64,000 nt of DNA. It comes from Theocolax elegans. Its lineage: Eukaryota > Arthropoda > Insecta > Hymenoptera > Cerocephalidae. The translations under genes were made by a program, and so were the position numbers. The stretch is taken from contig CM047429.1 in assembly GCA_026168455.1 (NCBI GenBank), forward strand, positions 6,413,125-6,477,124. The letters run 5' to 3'. The stretch's first letter is position 1. Each line of letters opens with the position of its first letter. Positions 1 to 10,816 of this stretch are shown here, piece after piece. The notes under the pieces are model-generated. The model saw only the letters and a list, made by a program, of their open reading frames with translations. It searched no databases and had not been told where the DNA came from.

Positions 1-2200
1 AATATTTTCTGTCATTGATATTAACAAACTGCATCGACATAGAATTACCGTTTTTTATAATTGGTAATGTTGTTCTCTCGGTGTTAAAAGCCAAAGTGTC
101 AGAAATTTTTTTTACATTTCCACCTAAATAGAGATTTTTTTTTTCAATTGAACATTTTGCATTTCGCGTAAAGCCAACCCGTTGTAATTTTCTACCTCAT
201 TAAGGGCAACTTTATAATTAACGCTTTGTGATTTTTGACAAGATAAACAAATTCTCGCCTTGTTCTGCGATTCATCATGACTTTCTTGACTTAATAAAAC
301 CGAACCCTTTTTGTCAGAATGAACATTTCTGTTGCAAATTTTGCAGAAATAATTAGGTTTCTTTTGCTTCCACAAGAGCAAAAGCAATTATATGTGTTCA
401 GTTTGTGTAAAGAATCAATTTCATTATTAATATTATAGTCACTGTATAGTGATTCATCGGATGTTTCGTGACCGATGGATGTGTTCGATGAACTTGTTGT
501 ATTCGTAGATTTTACTGTTGAAAATTCTTCACTTTTCATTGATAACTTATTTTCTTCATTAAAAGATGGCGAATGTAAACTGATATTCGAATCATTTTGA
601 TCGGACAAACCCCTTAATCTACCGTCATAGTATTTAATTATTTCTTGAACGGTTAAATCTACTCTAGTTGTTTTCCCTTTGTTCTTTAAAACACCTCGTT
701 TAATTTTTCGGATTTCACTTTCAACTGAAGCGCTTGAACTGGGGTTCATACTGTTATTACCAAATTTATTTGTGAATAAGCAACTCTACATTGGGACTTC
801 ACCAATATCCTTAATTAATCTATCAGCAATTTGGATATCAAAGTGCGCATTTTCTCGGTCTCCTTCTTCACCTTCAATATTTTTAAGTACTTCATTTTTT
901 ATGTTTTCTGCCTAGTTTTTCCAGTGTGAGGGTTTGTGGGTACTTAAGGTATAAAATTCGTTTTTGGCGGGACTATCCTCGCCGTCAGAATCAGACTCGT
1001 TGGATGAATTTTCCGTTTCTGCACTCAAAATATCTTTGCATACTGTAGCTTGTCTAGAAATTAGGTTTTTTAGGTAAGTCTTTGCTTTCTCGCAACTACT
1101 TGATTTTTCTTTTGATTTTAATAATCCGTCTGTCTCGCTTAATACCACTGTAAAAAGATTTTGCAATAGGCTTTGTAGTTCACCGATACTTTTGCTTAAA
1201 ATTAACTGACCTATGCAAGCCATGAAGAAGGTTTTTATCCTCTTATTTCTATTTTTTAAAAATGTAGCCCATATTTTAATAAAATGAGCTACGTCGATTG
1301 AAACAAGCGTTACGGATTCCATTGACTTGGGGTCGATGAAAAAAGCATTGCAATATTCCTCAATTGTTCGGAACCTTGTGAATCCAATGATGTTTGCTGT
1401 AAGCAATGCTCTTGCCCTATCGGAAATCTGAAAGCAAAAAATTAAATAATGTACAAATTTAAAGAATGAGAAAATCTTACAAGAAAATAGTCATGATCGT
1501 GGATCAAGAAGTTTGTCTTTACCACTTTACGAGGAATATTTCCTCCCGCTTGTACCATCCGGTCAAGCAATCCTCGAATGGTAAGTGAGTCTTCCCTCTA
1601 GGTTATAGCTTCACCTATTGCAAATTGTCCAAGCTCACAATTTATTACGAGCAAGTGAAGATATAATGAGTGAGATTTTTCTTTATTGGCATGCAGAATC
1701 TTTGAAGCAATTCCTGAAGTCGAGTCTATTATTAGAGGAACCTTATCTGCATACATGTTTCACAATCTTATTTGAAAATTAAAGAAGAGAAACACAAAAA
1801 AGAGAACACAATTCCTATTCTTTATATTACATTATTTCCAAATTGTCTCCTTTTCATTAAACAAAGGGTTCTTATTGGATCTGAATCTAAATATTTCGAC
1901 GATTTATATTGATGCTTTGCCGTAGACAATACACAGTCCTTGTACAAAATAGGAGGCTCTGGATCTCCATGTTTTTGTAGTTCGCGTCTTTGTTGAGCAT
2001 TAAAAACGTGCACTTCTTGGGACTCTAAATTTTAACAAATGCGCTGACGATTTTCGCCGCGCAGCGGGCGCTTACCGCATTTTTTTCCTGTATCAGAATC
2101 CTTAGATATATGACACTAAAAATCAGTGAATAAATCACTTGTTTCGTTGTCAATATAACACGTAATACTGGAACCACAATTACATTTACCTAGAAATATT
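1..2200 (-). pseudogene. Decayed DDE-type transposase gene, several exons, truncated by the window edge
   Basis: Read on the minus strand from about 2200 down to 1, short open stretches line up as one protein. They are a Cys-rich start with CNCGSS and GKRPLRG near 2190-2040, an open stretch at 2013-1822, an IDSTSGIASKI block near 1750-1710, DVAHF near 1290, a SSASVES block near 735-710 (possible third acidic residue), and a Cys-rich tail (CKIC...CLSC) at 350-230. I recognise this as a transposase-like family repeated in insect genomes but cannot name the superfamily. A 53-bp intron with GTAAGA...TTTCAG borders (1480-1428) joins the blocks in frame, so introns survive. Breaks include in-frame stops near 1602, 912 and 795 and a frame change near 380-350. 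The C-terminus probably continues beyond base 1. Non-functional; family assignment is an inference. Confidence 0.55.
1428..1480 (-). other. 53-bp intron inside the transposase pseudogene
   Basis: On the minus strand a GTAAGATTTT donor begins at 1480. A pyrimidine-rich acceptor ending TTTTTGCTTTCAG finishes at 1428. Removing it is phase 0 and brings a HDHDYFL stretch directly onto ISDRARALL in the same frame, which supports a real intron rather than chance. Its length is typical of small insect introns. Confidence 0.6.
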
Positions 2201-3874
2201 AAAAAGCATATATTTATTTACAATTTCTTCATTTATTTTAAAAACACGCTCAATATTACCTACATTTAAATTAATTGTATACTATGTAAATATATAACGA
2301 AACAATTAAATAGTTCATAAATAACTTATTGTATATTAAAAATAATACAAAATATTACTGATGGATTATTGGGTGGTGGCAGCAATAAAAACACGCCTCA
2401 CTACACTTCACTTTGTTTAATATAAAAATAATAAGATAATAAAAGTACAAGATAATAAAAACGAGATCTCGCGGTGGCGCCAAAACGATCAACCCAGATC
2501 GGTAGCTGAGGAGAGAGTGAGTCCTCCGACGGACACCGTGCTCTTCTATTGTCTTAAGGTGGTGGGGGAAAATCGATAGAAGGGCCGATCGCAATTCCAA
2601 CAATTACACGTGTTACTTAAATGTAGACAAATGTTAAACTAAAATCTATATAGAATACATTGTTGTATTTTACTACAATGTATAACTATTATACATTATA
2701 AACTTTGTGCTACACAATTAATAAGTATAGAAACTTTATACAATTTTTTCAATTTATAAATTTTGTATAACGATAAAGTAAAATAAATTAGTAGTATAAA
2801 TAAATTGACTACAAACTAATTTAAAAATATTAAATATAGTAATTTATTATAACCCATAATTTTTTATATTCTAAATTTATTATTAATTTATTATTAATGG
2901 ATTATTGTAATTGATGAATATAACTTTTTAGCTTAGGAATAATTTTATCCTAATATGCAGTGTCACTGATGGATTGTCGTCGAACTGAGATTTGCATTGT
3001 CGAAGTCAAAAGTTGACCGCTGATCGTTGAAATTATTCTAATGCAATAAATATTAAATATATAATAATTAACTTTTATTAATTTATTCTTAATCTGTGAT
3101 CAAAGTTCCTAACTCAAATCAAAAATACCTTTCTTCTCATTAATTATAATAACACTGATTAATATGGTGTTCAGCATTCATCATATTCTCGATAACCCAT
3201 CCGGTAAACGACTAAGACCTAATTCGTTATGTCATAATACGCGTTAAATTTCTATGATAATGTAATATAACGGGCTAATTGAAACGATTTATTAAAAATA
3301 ACGCGCGTTATGATAAAGAAACTGTAATTCATAACTGAAACTAATACCTGACCTGTTATGAAATACGTATTGAATTAACCATCCGGTGTCAGTGTTTTTT
3401 CCAGTAGATGATGCCCAGATGACCTGGAGGTCACACCCTCGACATGGACATCATCTACAGGAAGTGATTATGTTTTGTGGCTAAAATTTTACATAACCAA
3501 AGTATCTGCATTAACCTGATAATAAAATAACACTATTCCTGGCTAAAACTATCATTATTTTACATTACCTAGTCACTAGTGGCGATTCAAATGTAAAAGT
3601 AAATGGCATGCGATTAAAAATTTCATTCGACGATAAGTTTGCGAATTTTTGACAAAAATAAAGAAAATTTATTACAGTCTGTAGGACTAAAACGGAACAT
3701 TAATCTGAATTTTATTGAGATAATGATTTTTTGAAAGTAAACATAAACATAAAAAATAAATCATACTCTAGAAAACAGGTCAAATTCCTTGATCTTGAAT
3801 CAATTCAATTTTTGAACTGGTGACCAGATTTTAAATATTATAAATTATTTTACACAAATTGTAATGGAGTTATC
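2201..3874. other. AT-rich intergenic stretch with one GC-richer patch and one hairpin
   Basis: No supportable gene. A GC-richer patch at 2465-2605 contains TGGCGCCA and may be a scrap of an LTR element leader, but nothing confirms this. An imperfect hairpin lies at 3401-3461: two 17-bp arms with 15 matches (CCAGTAGATGATGCCCA against 3445-3461) around a loop that itself contains the palindrome GACCTGGAGGTC. The rest is low-complexity AT sequence. Confidence 0.5.
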
Positions 3875-4117
3875 GCTCTTCTTCGCAGGCAATGACGAGT
3901 CCGTGTCAGCGCGTCAGAGTCTCATTGCGCCAGAGACGGTGAAATCCCGATTTACATTTTTTGGAGGGGGGCTGCAGCAAGTAAAATTTGTCCAAACATT
4001 CGCGGGCAATTTGAATTTGATTACCAATAAATATAAATTTGTAGCAATGCTAAATTTAATATAACGGTTCATTAATTTTTTATTCTATCACAAAATTTTG
4101 AATCATAAATATTACTA

Positions 4118-5928
4118 TTTTTTTTTTTTTTTTCGTGGGAAACTGGAGAAATCTTACAGAAGACGACGACGAGGGTCCGCACTCGTCGTCAGTGCCGGAT
4201 TCTTATCGGCTAAAACTCCAAACCCAACGCTTTCACCTGCCCAGCCCGGAACTGTTTTTCACATTACTTCAAGCTGGGAGGCGTGTCTGTGACATGCGTC
4301 ATTCGTTCTTTATTCTATCCTCCCACGTTGAGACTGCCACTTATCGTGAAACAACCTTCCTTGCGGTTTCGAGCGCGCGCCGAAAGATGGCACAGGCTCC
4401 GGACCCCGCCATGTGAGATACTCCCTGAGCACCATTTGAAGGACAAAGGAAACATTGGGGAGCACTCTTACAATTCTTAAGGTTGTGTCCAGGCTCGCCG
4501 CACTTGTAGCATGACGAGGACCTGTCCACTCCCTTACAATTCCGTTTCGTGTGGCCGAAGTCTAGGCACCGATAGCACCTCTCGACCAAAACTCGATCCC
4601 GAACGCGACAGCTTACAAAGCCGACGCAAAGATGTCGCATCGACTTTAGCTTGTTAGCGGGCTCAGGCGGAGACGCGAGAACTTTATCTAGGGCCGCTAC
4701 CACTTCGTCCCTCGTTGTGAAAGTGTCCAGGTCTCTGATCTCCAGGATCACCCTTCGATCTCGGATCCTAACTTCTCCCATACCTTTAGTAGCCGTACGG
4801 ACTTTCTCCGCGAATGCTGTTGCGTCCGTCTTCTTGCCCAGCCGGAGCAGGACATCTCCCCGCCCTGTCGGCCGTACGCTCAGAACCTGGGCGCCGCTGT
4901 CGTCCGGGTTGACTTCCTTTCGGAGCTTCCCCAAGACTTCAGCAAACGTACGGTCCCTCGCGACAGTGACCACCAGGGTGGATACCGGCGCCATCTGGCG
5001 CTTTCTCCTATCAAGTGGCGCCTGACCCGACTTGACTGTCGGCTTTTTTCCCGCCACTGACGCGGACTTGGATTGCTCCTTGTCCATGCTTCTTCTTCTT
5101 GCGGCTCTTAGAGACCTCGGGGGGGCTTTGGCGGCCCTCTCTACTTCTCTTTTGAGCCTGCATTCTAGCTGTAGCCGTAAAGACGGCTTTAGCTATTATG
5201 CCTCTTCTCTTAGGCCGCCGACGATTCTCGTGACCAACTCGATAATCCTCGACTTGGCACTTGTAATCGTCGACTGCCGAAAACATCTTTTTGGTTTTCC
5301 CGTAGAACTCTTGTACAAGAGTGTCTACGGTCTTCAGCCCTGTCTTGACGACCATGGAAATGTAAGGCTGCTTTGCACAAGCGGCCAACATAGCCTGGAG
5401 TTCGCTCTTTAGATGGTCGTAAGTGGAGTCGATGTCCTCCTGCGCCTTCTCTACCTTCTTGTATTCCTTGCGGAATATTTCGATCTCCTCTTGAGATTCC
5501 TTACTATAGGCAGAGATGCCACTGATGGCACTACCAAGGCTGGTAACGCTGCCGCTTCTTAACCTGTTTGCGGATGCAACACTCAACATCTGTAACGACG
5601 GCTGCTGTTGGGGGTTTTCTTTCGAGGGCCCCACCTCTGACGTGTTCGTAGAACGAAGCGCTTGGTGGCCTCCCCCAAAATCCGTGAGGCCAGCGCCGGC
5701 CACCGGGGCTTTCACCCGATCGGAACCGACGGCGGGATTGACTCCTAGTTTGGAGCTGCCTGCTTGGGGTAATAGGTATTCCATTCGCTTGCTCATCATC
5801 CTTCTTCAACTGTTTGGTCCACGGAGGCTATTTTGTTTCACCTCTACCCTTCACGCAAGCGTGACGAGCTTTCCCCCATCCGCCACCCGGGGGACGCGCC
5901 GCATACGGGAACAGGAAACCCCGCGCGG
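4118..5928 (-). mobile_element. Non-LTR element copy A, ORF1-only, frameshifted
   Basis: Same architecture as copies B-D: GC-rich 5' UTR starting CCGCGCGGGG at 5928, gag ORF1, about 200-bp 3' UTR, and a poly(A) seen as the T run at 4118-4133. The 5' flank ACAATTATGATTCA (complement of 5929-5942) recurs in diverged form after the poly(A), consistent with a target-site duplication. No endonuclease or reverse transcriptase sequence lies between gag and poly(A). It shares its deletion and frameshift with copy D, so the two descend from one insertion copied by the inverted duplication. Confidence 0.85.
4341..5799 (-). pseudogene. Broken gag/ORF1 of copy A
   Basis: Two overlapping open frames represent one gag. 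The 5' part (5799-5011, 262 codons) carries the N-terminus, a charged helical region and a Lys/Arg-rich stretch. The 3' part (5087-4341, 248 codons) carries the RNA-binding-like middle and the zinc knuckles. Relative to intact copies B and C, a net 26-nt deletion just after the KSRKKKK segment changes frame. A second difference removes about 24 residues in frame before the first knuckle (PPEPANKLKS in place of a longer segment). The same lesions occur in copy D; one residue in the 5' part differs from D (KKVEK against DKVEK). It probably yields no full-length gag, although the 3' frame has its own ATG and all three knuckles. Confidence 0.8.
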
Positions 5929-6040
5929 TGAATCATAATTGTTACTATTATTAGTATTAGTATTATTATTATTATTAATATTATTATTATTATTATTATA
6001 CTGTTATATTATACTGTGAGTATTGCAAAGTACGTGAAAA

Positions 6041-6704
6041 AAAAACAATATTAATAAATTTAAAATGAAAATAAATTTTTATTAAATATTAATATAAATT
6101 TTTATTGGTGTTGCATAACGATACACTCCACCACATCGGTCAACTATACATGTACTTACCCCTTTTTCTCTAATCACGTGCTCAATTTAGTGGATGCGCA
6201 CAAGTTTGTTGACACGCGCTACCGTTAAATCTCCGTAGAATACGGAGAGGTGCGCAGTAGATGCGTAAAACATTGACTTATTTAAATTGATTTGCCCGCT
6301 TAGACTGATGTAACTTTAAAAAATATTTATTGTCGCAGAGTGTACAAATTTTCTATTATATAAGCCAATAATTTAAATTATATTTATTTTATGAAAAACA
6401 AAGCACAATTTATTATCATCAGTAACGAAAAAATTGCAAGCTCCCCTGCCTGGCGAGTAAGCTAGTAGTTAATTGAATTAACTATACACAGATGCTTCTT
6501 TTGTTTAACAATAAATGTTAATATTCTTAATATTATAATACTTATATTTTTTTTTGTCTGGTAATTGCTCCTTACAAAATAAAAATTATATTTAAAATAT
6601 TTAATTAAAGATTTGAAATAATTCATACGGATACTTTGATACACATAAGCGAAGACATCGTTTTCATTAATAAATGCGTAAACAATTTTTGGTCGGTAAT
6701 TAAT

Positions 6705-6762
<58 letters not shown>

Positions 6763-6814
6763 CGCAAAAATCGTAATTAAATTATCGATTTAAAAATGCG
6801 GAAAAATTTGGGGA
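6041..6814. other. Central spacer of the inverted duplication, with long poly(A)
   Basis: AT-rich, with no supportable coding sequence. A 47-bp A run ends near 6756 on the plus strand and could be the tail of a degraded retroposon. A slightly GC-richer patch at 6130-6280 has no recognised identity. Confidence 0.5.
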
Positions 6815-6894
6815 TATTGGTTACAACTTTGCAATACTCGCAGTATAATAAAACTACCCATAATTTTTGGAAAATAAAGGTTATAATAATAAAT

Positions 6895-6963
6895 GATAAT
6901 AATAATTATAATGATACTGATGTTAATAATACTAATAATAATAATAATACTAATACTAATAAT
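6895..6963. repeat. TAA-type microsatellite, target of element B
   Basis: Degenerate (taa)n sequence. The motif TACTAATAAT occurs immediately before B (ending 6963) and again immediately after B's poly(A) (8891-8901), so it behaves as B's target-site duplication. The mirrored microsatellite lies at 5943-6000 beside copy A. Confidence 0.6.
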
Positions 6964-7092
6964 CCGCGCGGGGTGTCCTGTCCCCGTATGCGGCGCGTCC
7001 CCCGGGTGGCGGATGGGGGAATGCTCGTCACGCTTGCGTGAAGGGTAGAGGTGAAACAAAATAGCCTCCGTGGACCAAACAGTTGAAGAAGG

Positions 7093-8652
7093 ATGATGAG
7101 CAAGCGAATGGAATACCTATTACCCCAAGCGGGCAGCTCCAAACTAGGAGTCAATCCCGCCGTCGGTTCCGATCGGGTGAAAGCCCCGGTGGCCGGCGCT
7201 GGCCTCACGGATTTTGGGGGAGGCCACCAAGCGCTTCGTTCTACGAACACGTCAGAGGTGGGGCCCTCGAAAGAAAACCCCCAACAGCAGCCGTCGTTAC
7301 AGATGTTGAGTGTTGCATCCGCAAACAGGTTAAGAAGCGGCAGCGTTACCAGCCTTGGTAGTGCCATCAGTGGCATCTCTGCCTATAGTAAGGAATCTCA
7401 AGAGGAGATCGAAATATTCCGCAAGGAATACGACAAGGTAGAGAAGGCGCAGGAGGACATCGACTCCACTTACGACCATCTAAAGAGCGAACTCCAGGCT
7501 ATGTTGGCCGCTTGTGCAAAGCAGCCTTACATTTCCATGGTCGTCAAGACAGGGCTGAAGACCGTAGACACTCTTGTACAAGAGTTCTACGGGAAAACCA
7601 AAAAGATGTTTTCGGCAGTCGACGATTACAAGTGCCAAGTCGAGGATTATCGAGTTGGTCACGAGAATCGTCGGCGGCCTAAGAGAAGAGGCATTATAGC
7701 TAAAGCCGTCTTTACGGCTACAGCTAGAATGCAGGCTCAAAAGAGAAGTAGAGAGGGCCCCCAAAGCCCCCCCGAGGTCTCTAAGAGCCGCAAGAAGAAG
7801 AAGCCTCGGAAGGAGGTACCACCACGTGGCACGGACAAGGAGCAATCCAAGTCCAAGCCTGTGGTGGAAAAGAAGAAGCCGACGGTTAAGTCGGGACAGG
7901 CGCCTCTTGATAGGAGAAAGCGCCAGATGGCGCCGGTATCCACCCTGGTGGTAACTGTCGCGAGGGACCGTACGTTCGCTGAAGTCTTGGGGAAGCTCCG
8001 AAAGGAAGTCAACCCGGACGACAGCGGCGCCCAGGTTCTGAGCGTACGGCCAACAGGGCGGGGAGATGTCCTGCTCCGGCTGGGCAAGAAGACGGACGCA
8101 ACAGCATTCGCTGAGAAAGTCCGTACGGCTACTAAAGGGATGGGAGAAGTTAGGATCCGAGATCGAAGGGTGACCCTGGAGATCAGAGACCTGGACGCTC
8201 TCACAACGAGGGACGAAATGGTAGCGGCCCTAGATAAAGTTCTCGCGTCTCCGCCTGAGAGCCGAGAGGTGAAGCTTTTGGGTCCTAACCGCAATCAACA
8301 GAAGACAGCCATCGTGAAGCTGGATCACGAGAGCGCTGACAGGCTGAAGTCGATGCGGCATGTCTGCGTCGGCTTCGTAAGCTGTCGCGTTCGGGATCGA
8401 GTCTTGGTCGAGAGGTGCTATCGGTGCCTAGACTTCGGCCACACGAAACGGAATTGTAAGGGAGTGGACAGGTCCTCGTCGTGCTACAAGTGCGGCGAGC
8501 CTGGACATAACCTTAAGAATTGCAAGAGCGCTCCCAAATGCTTTCTTTGTCCATCAAAGGATGCTGAGGGAGTGTCTCACGTGGCGGGGTCCGGAGCCTG
8601 TGCCACCTTTAGGCGCGCGCTCGATACCGCCCGAAAGGCCGCTTCACGATAA
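7093..8652 (+). CDS. Gag-like ORF1 protein of an R1-clade-like non-LTR retrotransposon (copy B)
   Basis: 519 residues, open, beginning MMSKRMEYLL after a GC-rich leader; the two adjacent ATGs at 7093 and 7096 are equally possible starts. Residues 95-135 are charged and heptad-like, probably a coiled coil for self-association. Residues 194-245 are Lys/Arg-rich and could act in nuclear import or RNA binding. Residues about 285-400 form a mixed alpha/beta RNA-binding-like region. The C-terminus has three zinc knuckles: two CX2CX4HX4C (442-455, 464-477) and one CX2CX9HX6C (483-503), a pattern known from R1-clade gags such as TRAS and SART. The role would be packaging element RNA into ribonucleoprotein. 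The frame ends 16 residues after the last knuckle with no ORF2 behind it, so reverse transcription must come from elsewhere. Protein sequence is identical to copy C. Confidence 0.88.
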   Translation: MMSKRMEYLLPQAGSSKLGVNPAVGSDRVKAPVAGAGLTDFGGGHQALRSTNTSEVGPSKENPQQQPSLQMLSVASANRLRSGSVTSLGSAISGISAYSKESQEEIEIFRKEYDKVEKAQEDIDSTYDHLKSELQAMLAACAKQPYISMVVKTGLKTVDTLVQEFYGKTKKMFSAVDDYKCQVEDYRVGHENRRRPKRRGIIAKAVFTATARMQAQKRSREGPQSPPEVSKSRKKKKPRKEVPPRGTDKEQSKSKPVVEKKKPTVKSGQAPLDRRKRQMAPVSTLVVTVARDRTFAEVLGKLRKEVNPDDSGAQVLSVRPTGRGDVLLRLGKKTDATAFAEKVRTATKGMGEVRIRDRRVTLEIRDLDALTTRDEMVAALDKVLASPPESREVKLLGPNRNQQKTAIVKLDHESADRLKSMRHVCVGFVSCRVRDRVLVERCYRCLDFGHTKRNCKGVDRSSSCYKCGEPGHNLKNCKSAPKCFLCPSKDAEGVSHVAGSGACATFRRALDTARKAASR

Positions 8653-8860
8653 GTGGCAGTCTCAACGTGGGAGGATAGAATAAGGAACGGATGACGCATG
8701 TCACAAGACACGCCTCCCAGCTTGAAGTAATGTGAAAAACAGTTCCGAGCTGGGCAGGTGAAAGCGTTGGGTTTGGAGTTTTAGCCGGTAAGAATCCGGC
8801 ACTGGCGACGAGTGCGGACCCTCGTCGTCGTCTTATGTAAGATTTCTCCAGTTTCCCACG
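8652..8860 (+). promoter_or_regulatory. Conserved 3' UTR of the ORF1-only element (copy B)
   Basis: About 208 bp between the gag stop and the poly(A), repeated at 10608-10816 and, shortened, in D (12462-12643) and A. It holds two potential stems: GAGCTGGG near the middle, and GACGAGTGCGGACCCTCGTC near the 3' end. In non-LTR elements the 3' UTR is the part recognised by the reverse transcriptase, so this is the likely tag by which an autonomous partner would mobilise these copies. That role is inferred. Confidence 0.5.
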
Positions 8861-8891
<31 letters not shown>

Positions 8892-8894
<3 letters not shown>

Positions 8895-8919
8895 TAATAA
8901 TAGTAACAATTATGATTCA
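8892..8919. repeat. 28-bp junction between B and C, repeated between C and D
   Basis: The 28 bp starting TACTAATAATAG and ending ATTATGATTCA separate B's poly(A) from the start of C. The same 28 bp recur at 10847-10874 between C and D. The last 14 bp also follow D's poly(A) at 12681-12694. The pattern fits one ancestral spacer between B and D that was duplicated together with C. Confidence 0.8.
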
Positions 8920-10816
8920 CCGCGCGGGGTTTCCTGTTCCCGTATGCGGCGCGTCCCCCGGGTGGCGGATGGGGGAAAGCTCGTCACGCTTGCGTGAAGG
9001 GTAGAGGTGAAACAAAATAGCCTCCGTGGACCAAACAGTTGAAGAAGGATGATGAGCAAGCGAATGGAATACCTATTACCCCAAGCAGGCAGCTCCAAAC
9101 TAGGAGTCAATCCCGCCGTCGGTTCCGATCGGGTGAAAGCCCCGGTGGCCGGCGCTGGCCTCACGGATTTTGGGGGAGGCCACCAAGCGCTTCGTTCTAC
9201 GAACACGTCAGAGGTGGGGCCCTCGAAAGAAAACCCCCAACAGCAGCCGTCGTTACAGATGTTGAGTGTTGCATCCGCAAACAGGTTAAGAAGCGGCAGC
9301 GTTACCAGCCTTGGTAGTGCCATCAGTGGCATCTCTGCCTATAGTAAGGAATCTCAAGAGGAGATCGAAATATTCCGCAAGGAATACGACAAGGTAGAGA
9401 AGGCGCAGGAGGACATCGACTCCACTTACGACCATCTAAAGAGCGAACTCCAGGCTATGTTGGCCGCTTGTGCAAAGCAGCCTTACATTTCCATGGTCGT
9501 CAAGACAGGGCTGAAGACCGTAGACACTCTTGTACAAGAGTTCTACGGGAAAACCAAAAAGATGTTTTCGGCAGTCGACGATTACAAGTGCCAAGTCGAG
9601 GATTATCGAGTTGGTCACGAGAATCGTCGGCGGCCTAAGAGAAGAGGCATTATAGCTAAAGCCGTCTTTACGGCTACAGCTAGAATGCAGGCTCAAAAGA
9701 GAAGTAGAGAGGGCCCCCAAAGCCCCCCCGAGGTCTCTAAGAGCCGCAAGAAGAAGAAGCCTCGGAAGGAGGTACCACCACGTGGCACGGACAAGGAGCA
9801 ATCCAAGTCCAAGCCTGTGGTGGAAAAGAAGAAGCCGACGGTTAAGTCGGGACAGGCGCCTCTTGATAGGAGAAAGCGCCAGATGGCGCCGGTATCCACC
9901 CTGGTGGTAACTGTCGCGAGGGACCGTACGTTCGCTGAAGTCTTGGGGAAGCTCCGAAAGGAAGTCAACCCGGACGACAGCGGCGCCCAGGTTCTGAGCG
10001 TACGGCCAACAGGGCGGGGAGATGTCCTGCTCCGGCTGGGCAAGAAGACGGACGCAACAGCATTCGCTGAGAAAGTCCGTACGGCTACTAAAGGGATGGG
10101 AGAAGTTAGGATCCGAGATCGAAGGGTGACCCTGGAGATCAGAGACCTGGACGCTCTCACAACGAGGGACGAAATGGTAGCGGCCCTAGATAAAGTTCTC
10201 GCGTCTCCGCCTGAGAGCCGAGAGGTGAAGCTTTTGGGTCCTAACCGCAATCAACAGAAGACAGCCATCGTGAAGCTGGATCACGAGAGCGCTGACAGGC
10301 TGAAGTCGATGCGGCATGTCTGCGTCGGCTTCGTAAGCTGTCGCGTTCGGGATCGAGTCTTGGTCGAGAGGTGCTATCGGTGCCTAGACTTCGGCCACAC
10401 GAAACGGAATTGTAAGGGAGTGGACAGGTCCTCGTCGTGCTACAAGTGCGGCGAGCCTGGACATAACCTTAAGAATTGCAAGAGCGCTCCCAAATGCTTT
10501 CTTTGTCCATCAAAGGATGCTGAGGGAGTGTCTCACGTGGCGGGGTCCGGAGCCTGTGCCACCTTTAGGCGCGCGCTCGATACCGCCCGAAAGGCCGCTT
10601 CACGATAAGTGGCAGTCTCAACGTGGGAGGATAGAATAAGGAACGGATGACGCATGTCACAAGACACGCCTCCCAGCTTGAAGTAATGTGAAAAACAGTT
10701 CCGAGCTGGGCAGGTGAAAGCGTTGGGTTTGGAGTTTTAGCCGGTAAGAATCCGGCACTGGCGACGAGTGCGGACCCTCGTCGTCGTCTTATGTAAGATT
10801 TCTCCAGTTTCCCACG

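Larger units (their letters stand above)
3875..6040 (-). repeat. Left arm of a large inverted duplication (contains element A)
   Basis: This arm is the reverse complement of the right arm, 6815-12925. Matching parts are the outer flank (3875-4117 against 12682-12925), element A against element D, the 5' flank TAGTAACAATTATGATTCA, the TAA-rich microsatellite, and an inner anchor CTTTGCAATACTC near 6025 and 6830. The right arm is longer because it also holds elements B and C. The outer flanks differ at about ten positions in 220 bp, while the non-LTR copies inside are almost identical. Confidence 0.8.
6964..8891 (+). mobile_element. Non-LTR element copy B, ORF1-only, open gag
   Basis: A complete unit: GC-rich 5' UTR of about 129 bp, an open gag ORF (7093-8652), a 3' UTR of about 208 bp and about 30 A. 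The 3' UTR ends in a stem made by GACGAG and CTCGTCGTC near 8805-8830, then GTTTCCCACG before the A tail. The element is flanked by a TACTAATAAT duplication, so it looks like a full TPRT insertion rather than a truncated piece. There is no room for ORF2. Its 5' UTR differs from C and D at several positions (for example GGGTGTCC instead of GGGTTTCC). Confidence 0.85.

Noticed and set aside
2355..2603. 82-codon minus-strand ORF
   Set aside because: No domain, unusual composition, and it spans the junction of an AT-rich and a GC-rich segment; not supported as a gene.
6370..6430. A second hammerhead core (TCATCAG at 6418)
   Set aside because: The reverse complement has CTGATGA but no helix II or GAA box at the right spacing. 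The same holds for CTGATGA-like strings near 19390, 24054, 28210 and 30060.
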